In this document: positions 20,006 to 29,354 of the stretch, piece by piece
How the letters are laid out: every line of letters starts with the position of its first letter
Numbering within the stretch: position 1 is the first letter of the stretch
From: Psychrobacter glacincola
GTDB taxonomy: Bacteria; Pseudomonadota; Gammaproteobacteria; Pseudomonadales; Moraxellaceae
NCBI GenBank assembly: GCA_001411745.2
Contig: LIQB01000002.1
Coordinates: 351,220-415,219 of the forward strand
Direction: 5' to 3'
Length of the DNA: 64,000 nt
Translations under genes and position numbers: made by a program
The notes under the pieces: model-generated
The model's database searches: none
Seen by the model: the letters and a program-made list of their open reading frames with translations, nothing else
What the model was told of the DNA's origin: nothing

Positions 20006-23000
20006 GTCATCAGAGTTATCGTCTCATGAGAAAAGAGCTGCTAATTTACAGCGTCAAAAACAAGTATTAATCAGTAAAGCGGAGGAGGTGGCTGCTGATT
20101 ATTTATACAGACATCAGCCTTTTAATGAATCTAATATGGAAGAGCATTATCATGCTATCGATAATGAACTATCAAATTCATTCACGACATTCAATCAATA
20201 CCGCTGTGCAAGGCAAGGGTTTTTGCAAGCAGTCAGAACTTATAATAAAGATAAACACTGTTCATTAGATGAGCCAGTCGTTCCTATTGTGGCTGAACGA
20301 GATAAGCTCACCATTAGCTATGAGTGGTTTGTTGAAGGTTCAAAGGTTTCAAGTACTTGGGAGGCGATGCAACTATTTTGGCAGAATAAGCGCAAGTTTA
20401 GTGCCAATGACTATGTGACTTACTTTTTATATAGCAGTATTATATTCGGTGGTCTAAATGATTTACCTGCACTAAAAGCATTATATCAGTGGGTCTTTAG
20501 CGATCGAAAATTACATCTTGTTGATTTAGAAAAACAGAATGAACATCATAAGAAGTTAGATGCTAATAAAATTTTGCTCGTGATTCCTTTAGAGACCAGA
20601 GATGACAAATATGGTTGCAGAGTTGATGGCAATGATGACGCATTGATTCGCTATGTGTCTTATATTCCTGATGACCTAAGTCTTATGTTTCTATACGCCT
20701 TAAGTGATACTGATGTAAATAAGCATAAAATACAGCAGTTTGAGACGATTATCAAAGGATTGAACAATACGTTTGAACTTACTTGCAGAGACCCAGAAAA
20801 AATCCATTTATCACATCTTATCAAATACGCTAATTTTCATTGGCGCCATTGGCCTGGTAGTGCTATCGATGGCGCTGGCAGTCTTGTCATGCAAGGACAG
20901 CTTAAAAGTACATCACTACCTACTGAGCAATTATTTAGTTATAACCAAGAAGTTATTCAAAGTACCCAACCAGCTATTACTTGGCAACAGCTGTTTATTC
21001 AAAGCACATCATCGAACGTTACTTCTAAGCCAAGTAACAGCTATCCCGCTTTCAGTAAAAACATCATTCAGCTCATTCAAGAAGGATTGAAAGGGACTCG
21101 AGCATCTGCTAAAGATACTATTAACAACGTAAAAAATGACTTTCCTCAGCCTAATGCCATACGTCTGATCGGTTGGGTGCTGTCTTTATTAGAAGGCAAT
21201 CAAACCAACCTAAACTCAGTTAGTAAGTACGTCGGTTGTATTGGACGTGAATGGCTTATGTTGACGATGGATGAAGATTTAGAAGAATGGGGTACCAATG
21301 ATTATGAAGAAATATATGAGCAAATCATCTTAAGTAAAGTCAAAGACGCTCGTAAAAAAGATGTTTTGCACAAAGACTCGATCGATGATCGAGATGATAT
21401 TGAGCTTGATTATGACGATGTCAAGAATAGTGGAGGTGACGATTTAGAGGAACCAATATCTGATTTAGAGCAAGCGCTAGACCAAAATGTTGACTCAAAA
21501 GATGAAGGCAAACAATCCACGAGCTTAGATGAGCTTAAAAACACCCAGTCTTATACCTATGGACGATTACGCGCTTTTCATCGATATCAGATGCAGTATT
21601 TCGATGCTCCTGATGTGGTTTTTGCATGGGGAGAAAACAAACAGATCGTCAAAGCAAGCATGGTCTCACCTCGGGTGTATAAGGCTATGCATGAGATGCT
21701 ACAAGCATCTGAATTAAACAAGAGTCAAACGCTTTTATGCCAGACGATATTAATTTTAGCGTATCGTACTGGCATGCGCATTAATGAGCTTGCAGGTATA
21801 AAACTCAAAAATATAAAAGATCTTTCGGATATTAGCATTGTACTGACGCCAAACCCTTATCTACGTCTTAAAAGCAGCAGTGCTAAAAGAAGAGTGTTGT
21901 TGGAGGCACTTTTAAAGAAAGATGAGCTAAGGATAGTTACGTTGTTTATTGCTCAGCAAGAAAGAATGGGGGCGTCCTATTTGTTCTCTCAAGGCGTGGG
22001 TAAGCAGCCTCTACCAACGTATTTTTTTAGCAATTTGATGAGAATACTATGGGATAGAGTGCTTGGACAAGATAATCATAATTATACTTTTCATAGCCTT
22101 AGGCATACGGCAATCAGTCAATTAGCGCTAGCTATTAACGGTTCGGCATTAGCAGAGGTGATGACCGACTATAGCCAAGATGAATGTCAAAACATCGCTG
22201 ATAGCTTGGCAGGTTATCATCAAAATCAAGGTGCTTGGTTTGGATTAGCAAGTTTCGTAGGTCATCTCACTTGTGACACTACCTTTGAGCATTATATCCA
22301 TACCGCACATTTATTAGCAGGGTGGCAGCTGAGCAACGCTAAAATCGAAATACCTTTTACTGTACTGAAAAGTATAACTGGTATAGATTACCAAACTGTC
22401 AATTATCACGATAAAACCGCCTATGACAAATCTACTAAAGCGGTAGCGTTGAAGAAATTAAGACCTTACTTTGCTAAAAAGCTAAAAGCACATCACACCC
22501 CTTTATTTACAGCACCCGATGTGAGCACCCAACTTATCCAGCGGAGTGCTGAAGGTGAGGGGATACATCGCTCTATTTTTATTGATGTCAGGTATGATGC
22601 TGTTATAAGTTTTATAAGAGAGGTAGATAACCTTAAACCTGAGCTGCGTGAAAAAGAGTTGGAAAACATAGCGATAAAACACGGTATTCATTTACTCAAT
22701 GCACGCGAGCTATACAAAAATGCGAGTAACTTAAATAATAACGACAAGCTCATCACTCAAGTAAAAGGTCAAACTGCTCAAGCCATTATTACCACGGCAT
22801 TAGATAAAGCTTATAACATGTCCGTACATAAACCTGATACATTGCGACAGTTTGTCAGAACCTATCAAAAAAAGCATATTACCTCTCGGTCTTACTTAAA
22901 GTTTGGCATTAAAAAGTCACAACATGATTTGTTGGCTGAATTTTTGAAGATAGGCTGTGAAATTATTGCTCCTCACCATTGGCAGCTGAATTCTAGTAGT

Positions 23001-23210
23001 ATAAAAGAGGTTAGGGACTTTAAGAGAAAGCATAAAATTGATAGTGCTGTTAGGGTAGAAGCCAACCAACACTGTGTAGGCTTTGAAGTTAGAGTTGTCA
23101 GAAAAATGAACGCCAAATCTGAAAAACAAGCTACTTATGAGTCGTCCGGCGTCTTGAAATTTTTTGGAGAAATGTTAGCAATACTGCTTGAACAGGATAG
23201 TGAAGAATAA
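19998..23210 (+). CDS. Second large tyrosine recombinase (about 1070 aa)
   Basis: The ATG at 19998 overlaps the preceding stop by 8 bp (ATGGCTAA) and has a GGAG site; the frame also extends upstream to 19956. The C-terminal half of the protein contains the recombinase core: Arg594 (TGMRIN), His699-x-x-Arg702 (HSLRHT), His756 (VGHLT) and Tyr766 (EHYIH). An acidic linker (about residues 455-520) separates it from the N-terminal part, and about 300 residues follow the catalytic Tyr. It probably acts with the 806-residue recombinase as a heteromeric integration complex. Confidence 0.82.
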   Translation: MAKSSELSSHEKRAANLQRQKQVLISKAEEVAADYLYRHQPFNESNMEEHYHAIDNELSNSFTTFNQYRCARQGFLQAVRTYNKDKHCSLDEPVVPIVAERDKLTISYEWFVEGSKVSSTWEAMQLFWQNKRKFSANDYVTYFLYSSIIFGGLNDLPALKALYQWVFSDRKLHLVDLEKQNEHHKKLDANKILLVIPLETRDDKYGCRVDGNDDALIRYVSYIPDDLSLMFLYALSDTDVNKHKIQQFETIIKGLNNTFELTCRDPEKIHLSHLIKYANFHWRHWPGSAIDGAGSLVMQGQLKSTSLPTEQLFSYNQEVIQSTQPAITWQQLFIQSTSSNVTSKPSNSYPAFSKNIIQLIQEGLKGTRASAKDTINNVKNDFPQPNAIRLIGWVLSLLEGNQTNLNSVSKYVGCIGREWLMLTMDEDLEEWGTNDYEEIYEQIILSKVKDARKKDVLHKDSIDDRDDIELDYDDVKNSGGDDLEEPISDLEQALDQNVDSKDEGKQSTSLDELKNTQSYTYGRLRAFHRYQMQYFDAPDVVFAWGENKQIVKASMVSPRVYKAMHEMLQASELNKSQTLLCQTILILAYRTGMRINELAGIKLKNIKDLSDISIVLTPNPYLRLKSSSAKRRVLLEALLKKDELRIVTLFIAQQERMGASYLFSQGVGKQPLPTYFFSNLMRILWDRVLGQDNHNYTFHSLRHTAISQLALAINGSALAEVMTDYSQDECQNIADSLAGYHQNQGAWFGLASFVGHLTCDTTFEHYIHTAHLLAGWQLSNAKIEIPFTVLKSITGIDYQTVNYHDKTAYDKSTKAVALKKLRPYFAKKLKAHHTPLFTAPDVSTQLIQRSAEGEGIHRSIFIDVRYDAVISFIREVDNLKPELREKELENIAIKHGIHLLNARELYKNASNLNNNDKLITQVKGQTAQAIITTALDKAYNMSVHKPDTLRQFVRTYQKKHITSRSYLKFGIKKSQHDLLAEFLKIGCEIIAPHHWQLNSSSIKEVRDFKRKHKIDSAVRVEANQHCVGFEVRVVRKMNAKSEKQATYESSGVLKFFGEMLAILLEQDSEE

Positions 23211-23318
23211 GTCTGATACAGCCAGCATTGTAAATTTAGGTTGCCTAACTAAAGTCTCCCAATTTAATGCCTACGGATTTGATGGCATAGCTCATAGCTC
23301 AATACTCCGAGGTGTATC

Positions 23319-23762
23319 CTAGAACGGAATGTCATCATCGATAGGATAATCTGGCATCACAGTCGGTTTTGGTAGCTTAGTATGCTGAGATATAGGTTTA
23401 ACAATTTCTGGCTTTTGCGTATCAGTTCTGCTGGCATACCCAAGCATCTGCATGCTACTCGCATAAATTTCGGTAATGTAGCGGTCTACACCATTGTTAT
23501 CTGTCCATTTCCGAGTACGTAGACTACCTTCGATATATACTTTGCTGGCTTTATTCAAGTATTCAGCAGCCACTTCTCCTAGGCGGTTGAACAGCTTGAT
23601 TTTATGCCATTCTGTTGATTCCTTTGATTGACCAGCTGCATCTGTCCACTGGCTTGAAGTAGCGACAGAGATGGTAGTGACACGATTACCATTAGCAAAC
23701 TGATGAACTTCTGGCTCAGTACCTAGATGACCGATAATGATTACTTTGTTGATTCCTCTCAT
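23319..23762 (-). CDS. ssb: Single-stranded DNA-binding protein, island copy
   Basis: A 147-residue SSB: N-terminal OB fold starting [17 protein letters not shown] with the internal [15 protein letters not shown] strand, a short Pro-rich linker and the protein-interaction tail DDDIPF. SSB genes often accompany integrative elements, and this one lies between the recombinases (convergent) and the CRISPR locus. It is shorter than typical chromosomal SSBs, which supports it being the mobile element's own copy. Confidence 0.93.
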   Translation of the reverse strand: MRGINKVIIIGHLGTEPEVHQFANGNRVTTISVATSSQWTDAAGQSKESTEWHKIKLFNRLGEVAAEYLNKASKVYIEGSLRTRKWTDNNGVDRYITEIYASSMQMLGYASRTDTQKPEIVKPISQHTKLPKPTVMPDYPIDDDIPF

Positions 23763-23825
23763 GGCTGTCCCCTTATTAAGATTTGATGATGCAATTTGGT
23801 TTTAATACAGTCAGGCAGACAGTAT

Positions 23826-24650
23826 TTAGCTACTAATCCATGACATCATGGCCATACGCTGGGTAGAGGTATGTTGGTTCCAACAGGCTTGTGTGACACG
23901 GTACATCTGATAAGTCATATCCCAGCACTCATCATAAAAGTTGTCAGCAAAGTCCATTTCTTGACGCAGTATGCGAAAACCCGTTTGCGCGTTGGCATAT
24001 CTTGGGCAGGTGGCAAATAGGAAGTTCTTGCCTGTACAAGACATAATTTGCTTCGCTAGACTCGGTAAGGTCTCCTGCACTGTCTCTATATCTATGACAT
24101 TAGACAACAGGTGAAAGGTCTCTTTGCATTCACTATTTAGTGGGATTAGCGCATTATCGAGTGTGCGCTCCTGACAATGTATAGACACTTGCATGCCATA
24201 TGCTTTTGCTAATCGCTCAATTAAGAGTTTAGCGATGTCCAAACTGACTTTAGAAGGCTCAATGAGATGCACTTCAAGTGAGCTTTGTTGTGCAACCCCT
24301 TTTTGTGACAAATAATCCATAAATGCCAATGTCGCTACGCCTTGACCACAGCCATAATCCACCACGCGTATATTTTCTTGTGGCTCACTGGTAACGTCGA
24401 TCGTTTGAGACAATAAATACTGCATACTTTGATGATGCTGCCAGCCATAGGCCACGATATAAAATATGGCTTCTTTTTCAGAGACAAGCGCATTCGTTGC
24501 TCTATTAGTGCGATTAGAAAAAGCACTATAGCTTAGGTTGTGATCAGGGTTTTGATGAAAGTAGTTCACCATGTTTTGATAGTAATCGGAAAATCCACCA
24601 TCCATAGTTTCGCTGGCTTTATCGATTTGGATCTGAAGTTGGTTTGACAT
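23826..24650 (-). CDS. SAM-dependent methyltransferase-like protein, CRISPR-linked paralog 1
   Basis: A 274-residue protein with a class I methyltransferase core: motif I VVDYGCGQGVATLAF at about residues 97-110, an acidic motif II (HLIEPSKVSLDIAKLL) and a motif IV-like LLSNVIDIE. The N-terminal 70 residues include FSNRTNRATNAL, shared with its paralogs at 36555 and 43817. The substrate is unknown; no target-recognition domain or endonuclease is nearby, so it does not look like restriction-modification. It starts 71 bp from an RCAAGCTTGY palindrome, and its promoter region abuts the distal end of CRISPR array 1. Confidence 0.7.
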   Translation of the reverse strand: MSNQLQIQIDKASETMDGGFSDYYQNMVNYFHQNPDHNLSYSAFSNRTNRATNALVSEKEAIFYIVAYGWQHHQSMQYLLSQTIDVTSEPQENIRVVDYGCGQGVATLAFMDYLSQKGVAQQSSLEVHLIEPSKVSLDIAKLLIERLAKAYGMQVSIHCQERTLDNALIPLNSECKETFHLLSNVIDIETVQETLPSLAKQIMSCTGKNFLFATCPRYANAQTGFRILRQEMDFADNFYDECWDMTYQMYRVTQACWNQHTSTQRMAMMSWISS

Positions 24651-24718
24651 AGTTATTATCCTTATGGCGGTTATTTGATGTATTGATTATCAACTTTTCT
24701 TGATGACATCTCATAAAA

Positions 24719-24732
24719 CGACAAGCTTGTGG
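24719..24732. promoter_or_regulatory. RCAAGCTTGY palindrome upstream of methyltransferase-like gene 1
   Basis: The perfect palindrome ACAAGCTTGT (24721-24730), 71 bp before the start codon. It is one of eight intergenic copies in the CRISPR locus. Confidence 0.55.
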
Positions 24733-24754
24733 ACAATGTATAAATTAAGCCAAA

Positions 24755-24789
24755 CAAAAAAGCCGTCTATCAGTGATAGACGGCTTTTT
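24755..24789. terminator. Hairpin terminator at the distal end of array 1
   Basis: The stem AGCCGTCTATC/GATAGACGGCT with a 3-base loop is flanked by A and T runs, so it can act in both directions. It separates the leftward CRISPR transcript from the methyltransferase-like gene. The matching hairpin at array 2 differs by a compensated base pair. Confidence 0.75.
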
Positions 24790-24804
24790 GATAAAGATTT
24801 TTTA

Positions 24805-26221
24805 CGATTAAACCCTTAAGGGTCAGGGAGCGTTTCAGACACGTTAAAACTATCAAGACAGATGAAGAAGTTAGTCTTAATCCCTTACGAATCAGGGAGT
24901 GTTTCAGACCTTTAAACTTAAATTAAGGAATACAAATATGAGTCTTAATCCCTTACGAATCAGGGAATGTTTCAGACATACTAAAACTAGACAGACTAAC
25001 AGAAGTGTAAGTCTTAATCCCTTACGAATCAGGGAACGTTTCAGACGAAGAAAAGCATAAGAAACTTCAAATCATTCCGTCTTAATCCCTTACGAATCAG
25101 GGAACGTTTCAGACGTCTTCTATTGATGCATTAGCAGAAGTGGATCCGTCTTAATCCCTTACGAATCAGGGAATGTTTCAGACTATCCTTGATTTTGAAG
25201 TGTTTGGTGAAGATGCGTCTTAATCCCTTACGAATCAGGGAATGTTTCAGACCTAAGATAGCGGTACATTCAGAAATGAATGGTGGTCTTAATCCCTTAC
25301 GAATCAGGGAATGTTTCAGACCCAACCGACCAACACTGCACATGAAATTTTAGAGTCTTAATCCCTTACGAATCAGGGAATGTTTCAGACAGGCCTCAAA
25401 AAGCAATCTAACAATACTTGACGTCTTAATCCCTTACGAATCAGGGAATGTTTCAGACAACAAACCTCTATCAGAAGAGTCTTTAAAGTATCGTCTTAAT
25501 CCCTTACGAATCAGGGAATGTTTCAGACGTATTATTAATAAAGTATTTGGTATGGCTGAAAGGTCTTAATCCCTTACGAATCAGGGAATGTTTCAGACGT
25601 CAGCACCGGTTATGTCAATTGTCGAAAGTCAGTCTTAATCCCTTACGAATCAGGGAATGTTTCAGACTTTAGTTATTGCTGCTACCAGTTCTACTGCTAT
25701 GTCTTAATCCCTTACGAATCAGGGAATGTTTCAGACGTAATAAAACCGTTGTTCTACATATTGACAGTGGGTCTTAATCCCTTACGAATCAGGGAATGTT
25801 TCAGACTAAAACATTTACAGCAGATGAGATTAAGCAAGCGGTCTTAATCCCTTACGAATCAGGGAATGTTTCAGACACAATCTTCACCCCGGCTGATAAA
25901 GAACGTGGTTGTCTTAATCCCTTACGAATCAGGGAATGTTTCAGACTTACGAAGTACAATTACTTCTGTTTCTTCTGGTGGTCTTAATCCCTTACGAATC
26001 AGGGAATGTTTCAGACCTCAGCACTACTGTTGGCTATGTGTAATGTTCTGTCTTAATCCCTTACGAATCAGGGAATGTTTCAGACCTACAATACCAATCA
26101 ATTCTGATGTTGTTCTAGTCTTAATCCCTTACGAATCAGGGAATGTTTCAGACTGGCGCATGTCAATATGGAATTAAATAAAGCTGTCTTAATCCCTTAC
26201 GAATCAGGGAATGTTTCAGAC
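24805..26221 (-). CRISPR. CRISPR array 1 (21 repeats, 20 spacers)
   Basis: 36-bp repeats that, in crRNA orientation (minus strand), begin GTCTGAAA and end GGGATTAAGAC, with stem CCCT/AGGG and 32-34-bp spacers. The first unit (24805-24840) is degenerate and the second to fifth vary at the bases after AGGG; most others share the plus-strand variant GGGAATGTTT. Degeneracy on the left and the conserved sequence on the right place the leader at 26222. The predicted 5' crRNA handle is ATTAAGAC. The spacers look like phage or plasmid coding sequence in sense on the plus strand. Confidence 0.97.
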
Positions 26222-26433
26222 TGTACAACGATTTTTATTATCAATAAAATCAATAGCTTACACCTATTTAATTAACCGATAAAAGTTAGCTTAAAAGCTG
26301 ATGCTTTTTTGATCAATTCTTTACTGAAAACTGACTAAATAATAACCAATTCTACGTCTGAAATTTTAAATAATGACCAGTATCTTCGTCAGATAGCGTC
26401 TGAAACCATCCCTAATTGCTTAGGATGTGAGGG
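26222..26433 (-). promoter_or_regulatory. Leader of CRISPR array 1 with an upstream inverted repeat relic
   Basis: This AT-rich sequence beginning TGTACAACGATTTTTATT is repeated next to arrays 2, 3 and 4 (inverted at array 4), which identifies it as the leader. At its far end (26398-26433) is a degenerate CRISPR repeat in the opposite orientation (GTCTGAAACCATCCCT...). Confidence 0.85.
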
Positions 26434-26526
26434 TTTTAAACTCACCGGTTAATCATAATGGATGTGCCAGATAAGTGCAAGATGATAAAGCGACGTTATC
26501 AGGGTGTCAGGCGTTCATTATCATGA

Positions 26527-26817
26527 TTATAGTGTAATTTCTCCTATATCACTAAATAGTATAATATCATCATCACGTTTACCGATAGCAAACGATTTCT
26601 CAAGTGGCTCAACTTTATATATAGGCAGATCATCGTCGTTGGGATGAATAACCCTCTGCATTGCAATTATAAAATTATCCATACGTTTAGTCGTCATGCG
26701 GCCATAGTAGACGGAATACTGTGGCTGCAAGAACTGATTGCTAATCAAGCGCTGTAAACGTTGTAGTCTATTCTTTTCACTGATGTCATAAGCAATAATA
26801 AAATAGGTCTTTTTCAT
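26527..26817 (-). CDS. cas2: Cas2, copy next to array 1
   Basis: A 96-residue Cas2. The start MKKTYFIIAYDISEKNRLQR holds the conserved first-strand Asp (YDIS). The frame is open far upstream, but homology with the second copy and the AGG site place the start at 26817. With Cas1, Cas2 forms the spacer-integration complex. It lies just upstream of leader 1 and is nearly identical to the cas2 at 41063. Its own cas1 is broken, so it would need the Cas1 encoded at 41421. Confidence 0.88.
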   Translation of the reverse strand: MKKTYFIIAYDISEKNRLQRLQRLISNQFLQPQYSVYYGRMTTKRMDNFIIAMQRVIHPNDDDLPIYKVEPLEKSFAIGKRDDDIILFSDIGEITL

Positions 26818-26890
26818 AGACAACCTAGTGTATTGATAGATTAGTATTCCGGTTTGCAAAGAGTATAGCGTTATATCAGTGTTCATAAGC

Positions 26891-27230
26891 TTAGAGTAGT
26901 GGCGGTGGCGCTTCAGGGTGATGACTGACAAAAGACAATGATGGCTGTAGTAATGTGGCTTCTGGATAACGCTGTGGTCGATTCTGTTAGAGCCACGCAT
27001 GACTGAGGGCTATTTTTATTTAAGGTTGGACGTATCGCAGTAAAGGCTTTATAGAATTTGCTGCGTCCAGACTTTAGTAGCTCACACGGATAGCTATTAT
27101 CGTCGGCCATACTAAAATCTATTGAGTGTAAAATATTCTGATGAAATAATTGCCAAACATAAAAATCAATAGTACTGCGTTGCAACTCTACAAAGTCACA
27201 GGCTGCTTGGACTAGGTTATACTTATCAAA
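26891..27230 (-). pseudogene. cas1: cas1 remnant (C-terminal fragment, frameshifted)
   Basis: The minus strand encodes ACDFVELQRSTIDFYVWQLF and the following LLKSGRSKFYKAF, matching residues from about 270 of the intact Cas1 at 41421. The upstream three quarters, with the catalytic Glu and His, are absent, and a stop lies just upstream. A second lesion shifts the frame near SPQSC, after which SLSFVSHHPEAP-like sequence continues in another frame to a stop at 26891. The fragment borders the DptFGH-like module, which suggests that acquisition of that module removed the rest of the gene. Confidence 0.8.
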
Positions 27231-27565
27231 ATATTAGCTAACCAGCAAAATAAAAGTATTTTATAGAAAAAAGTGTTTTCGAACGGATAATCTTAATTTT
27301 AGTGGTAACATAACAACTGTCGATAATCGTAATGACTGCTTAAGATTTATTTTTAGTTGAAATGATCAAGTTATAAATTACTGTGCACTAAGAGGATATG
27401 TAAGACTATTTTTTTAATATTAAATAGATTTAGTAAGTACAAAAAATAAAGCTAGCACTTGGTTTTTTTTATATTCTTTCTTTTTTGTTAATATAACTCA
27501 AAGCAGTTAAAAGTTTATAATTCGATTCATCTGCTCACAATTTTCTTAACAACTTTAAGGGAATT

Positions 27566-27631
27566 ATGAGTAATTACTTAAAAATATCAGCAGTTGCACA
27601 TAAATTAACTCTAAAATCATATATTAAGTAG
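27566..27631 (+). CDS. Possible 21-residue leader peptide before dptF
   Basis: A short frame (starts MSNYLKIS, ends SYIK) with an AAGGGA ribosome site six bases before its ATG. It ends 5 bases before the dptF ATG, which itself lacks a clear ribosome site. This fits a leader peptide whose translation is coupled to dptF, but chance cannot be excluded at this length. The rest of the 400-bp spacer (27231-27636) is AT-rich with no other gene. Confidence 0.35.
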   Translation: MSNYLKISAVAHKLTLKSYIK

Positions 27632-27636
27632 TCACC

Positions 27637-29352
27637 ATGGAACTCATAAATTACATTAATTCGCTTCATAATCTTAATGCTTCAGGTACAAACAGTCTTG
27701 CAGAATCTCAAGCCAACTCATCTTACTTTAAAGATATATATCATCCTTTTCCCATTGTTGAGTCTTTAAAATCCATCATTTCTAAAGATCAGGATGCTAT
27801 CATCATTCTCACCGGTCATGCAGGGGATGGCAAATCTACAATAGCATTCGAGTTGCTGAGAGAGTTAGGTAAAGAAGAGTATCCACAAGGCTATCAATTC
27901 AAAGAGCATGAATATCTCGAAAAAAATGCATTAAATGTAATCAAAGATATGAGTGAACTGAGTTTAGAAGATAGAAGAAGTTGGTTAAGCAAAGCATTTA
28001 ACTCATCAGGAAATTGGTTGATTGTAAGTAATACAGGCCCCTTATTAACTTCAATAGCCAGTTCTTTGAGGAAGACTAACTGGACTTCTAGTTTTAAAGC
28101 TCATCAAATAGAATCTAAAATACTAGAGTTCCTTGATAAAGATATTGCTATTGAAGATATAAGCAACTTGAGACTAGATGACGTAAACTCAAAAGCATTT
28201 TATATTGTCAATATTGCTAAGTTAAATAATATAGAAGTGGCCTTGAATATTTTTAAAAATATTATCAACCATCCAGAGTGGGAGCAAATTATACAAGAGT
28301 ATCCCACTCATCCTATTAGTATCAATTATTGCACTATCAAAAATCACTATCAAGATGTTGAAGAAAGTATTCGCTTAACATACTTGTATTTATTAAATTA
28401 TGAAAAGCGCATGACTCTGCGGCAGATGTTAGCGCATCTAAGTGTTTCTTTGACTGCCGGTATGAGCATATCAGATGATGAGATGCCATTTAAAAATAAT
28501 GCTGAAACTCTGTTGTTTAGCGATACTTTTTTCGGCTACATTGGTAATAGGATTTGGCATAAAGCAAAAGACTTGAAGGCCATAGATTTAGTTTCTCGAA
28601 TTCATGCTGGTAAATATACAGGGATAGAAATTGAGAACTTTGTTACAGACGAGAGCAACTTTGAGCTAGTCAAGGAGCCTTTAAAGTCTATTATTATAGA
28701 ATATATCAATAACGATAAGAAAAGTGAGTCCCATTACGAGAAAGCGACCTTACGTAGAATTCTATTTATGTATGGTATTAATGAAAATAAAAATACTAAG
28801 TCTCTATTTTTAGGTTCTACTAGCATATATAAATTTAATAATTGGCAAATAAATCCTGATAGTTTTAATGATGAATCCCGAAGAGTTAAGAGGCTATGTG
28901 AGAAGGCATTGAATTTGTTCTATTCGGGTTCAGATGATAAGGATAATATCAATATCACGCTAAAGCGTTCAGATTCTTCAGTATTTCAAATCGCTCAATT
29001 AATGGTTTGTAGTATTGCTAAAAACTCCTTTCGCATTGATTACGACAATCAAAAGCAGCTGCCTTTTATACACTTAAAAAAATCAAAAGATTCAGAAAAT
29101 GTTCGCTTAGACTTAAGCTTACCACTATTAGATTACATTGAAAATATTGTGATTGGAGATGTTACCGAATCATTAAATCCTATCTATAAGACTCAGTTAG
29201 AACGTTTTAAATTAAGCCTTATTGATTATGCTCAAGACGTTGATGATGATGCAATTACTTTGGTCCGAATGAAGTCTGATGAGAGTGTTAATAAATTAGA
29301 GATATATTTCGAACAATCAGGTGATCACAAGATTATTAGAATGGAAGGGTAG
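27637..29352 (+). CDS. dptF: DptF-like ATPase of phosphorothioation-dependent restriction
   Basis: A 571-residue P-loop protein. Walker A is GHAGDGKS at residues 60-67 in the context IIILTGHAGDGKST, as in DptF/DndF. Further along, FYIVNIAKLNNIEVAL and TLRQMLAHLSVSLTAG match the family by eye. DptF acts with DptG and DptH as the restriction arm of Dnd systems, which attacks DNA lacking phosphorothioate. The next gene starts 2 bp after the stop, and dptH-like genes follow. No dndB-E modification genes are in the window. The assignment rests on recognition plus the gene order. Confidence 0.7.
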   Translation: MELINYINSLHNLNASGTNSLAESQANSSYFKDIYHPFPIVESLKSIISKDQDAIIILTGHAGDGKSTIAFELLRELGKEEYPQGYQFKEHEYLEKNALNVIKDMSELSLEDRRSWLSKAFNSSGNWLIVSNTGPLLTSIASSLRKTNWTSSFKAHQIESKILEFLDKDIAIEDISNLRLDDVNSKAFYIVNIAKLNNIEVALNIFKNIINHPEWEQIIQEYPTHPISINYCTIKNHYQDVEESIRLTYLYLLNYEKRMTLRQMLAHLSVSLTAGMSISDDEMPFKNNAETLLFSDTFFGYIGNRIWHKAKDLKAIDLVSRIHAGKYTGIEIENFVTDESNFELVKEPLKSIIIEYINNDKKSESHYEKATLRRILFMYGINENKNTKSLFLGSTSIYKFNNWQINPDSFNDESRRVKRLCEKALNLFYSGSDDKDNINITLKRSDSSVFQIAQLMVCSIAKNSFRIDYDNQKQLPFIHLKKSKDSENVRLDLSLPLLDYIENIVIGDVTESLNPIYKTQLERFKLSLIDYAQDVDDDAITLVRMKSDESVNKLEIYFEQSGDHKIIRMEG

Positions 29353-29354
29353 TA

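Noticed and set aside
23826..24650. Restriction-modification methyltransferase
   Set aside because: No NPPY/DPPY or PCQ motif, no target-recognition domain and no linked endonuclease. The motifs fit only a generic class I SAM fold.
24805..26221. Open frames of 60-118 codons running through the CRISPR arrays (also at 37705-40431, 44704-44955)
   Set aside because: They are read-through of repeats (recurring LNPLRIRE or LKHSLIRKGLR peptides) and have no independent start signals.
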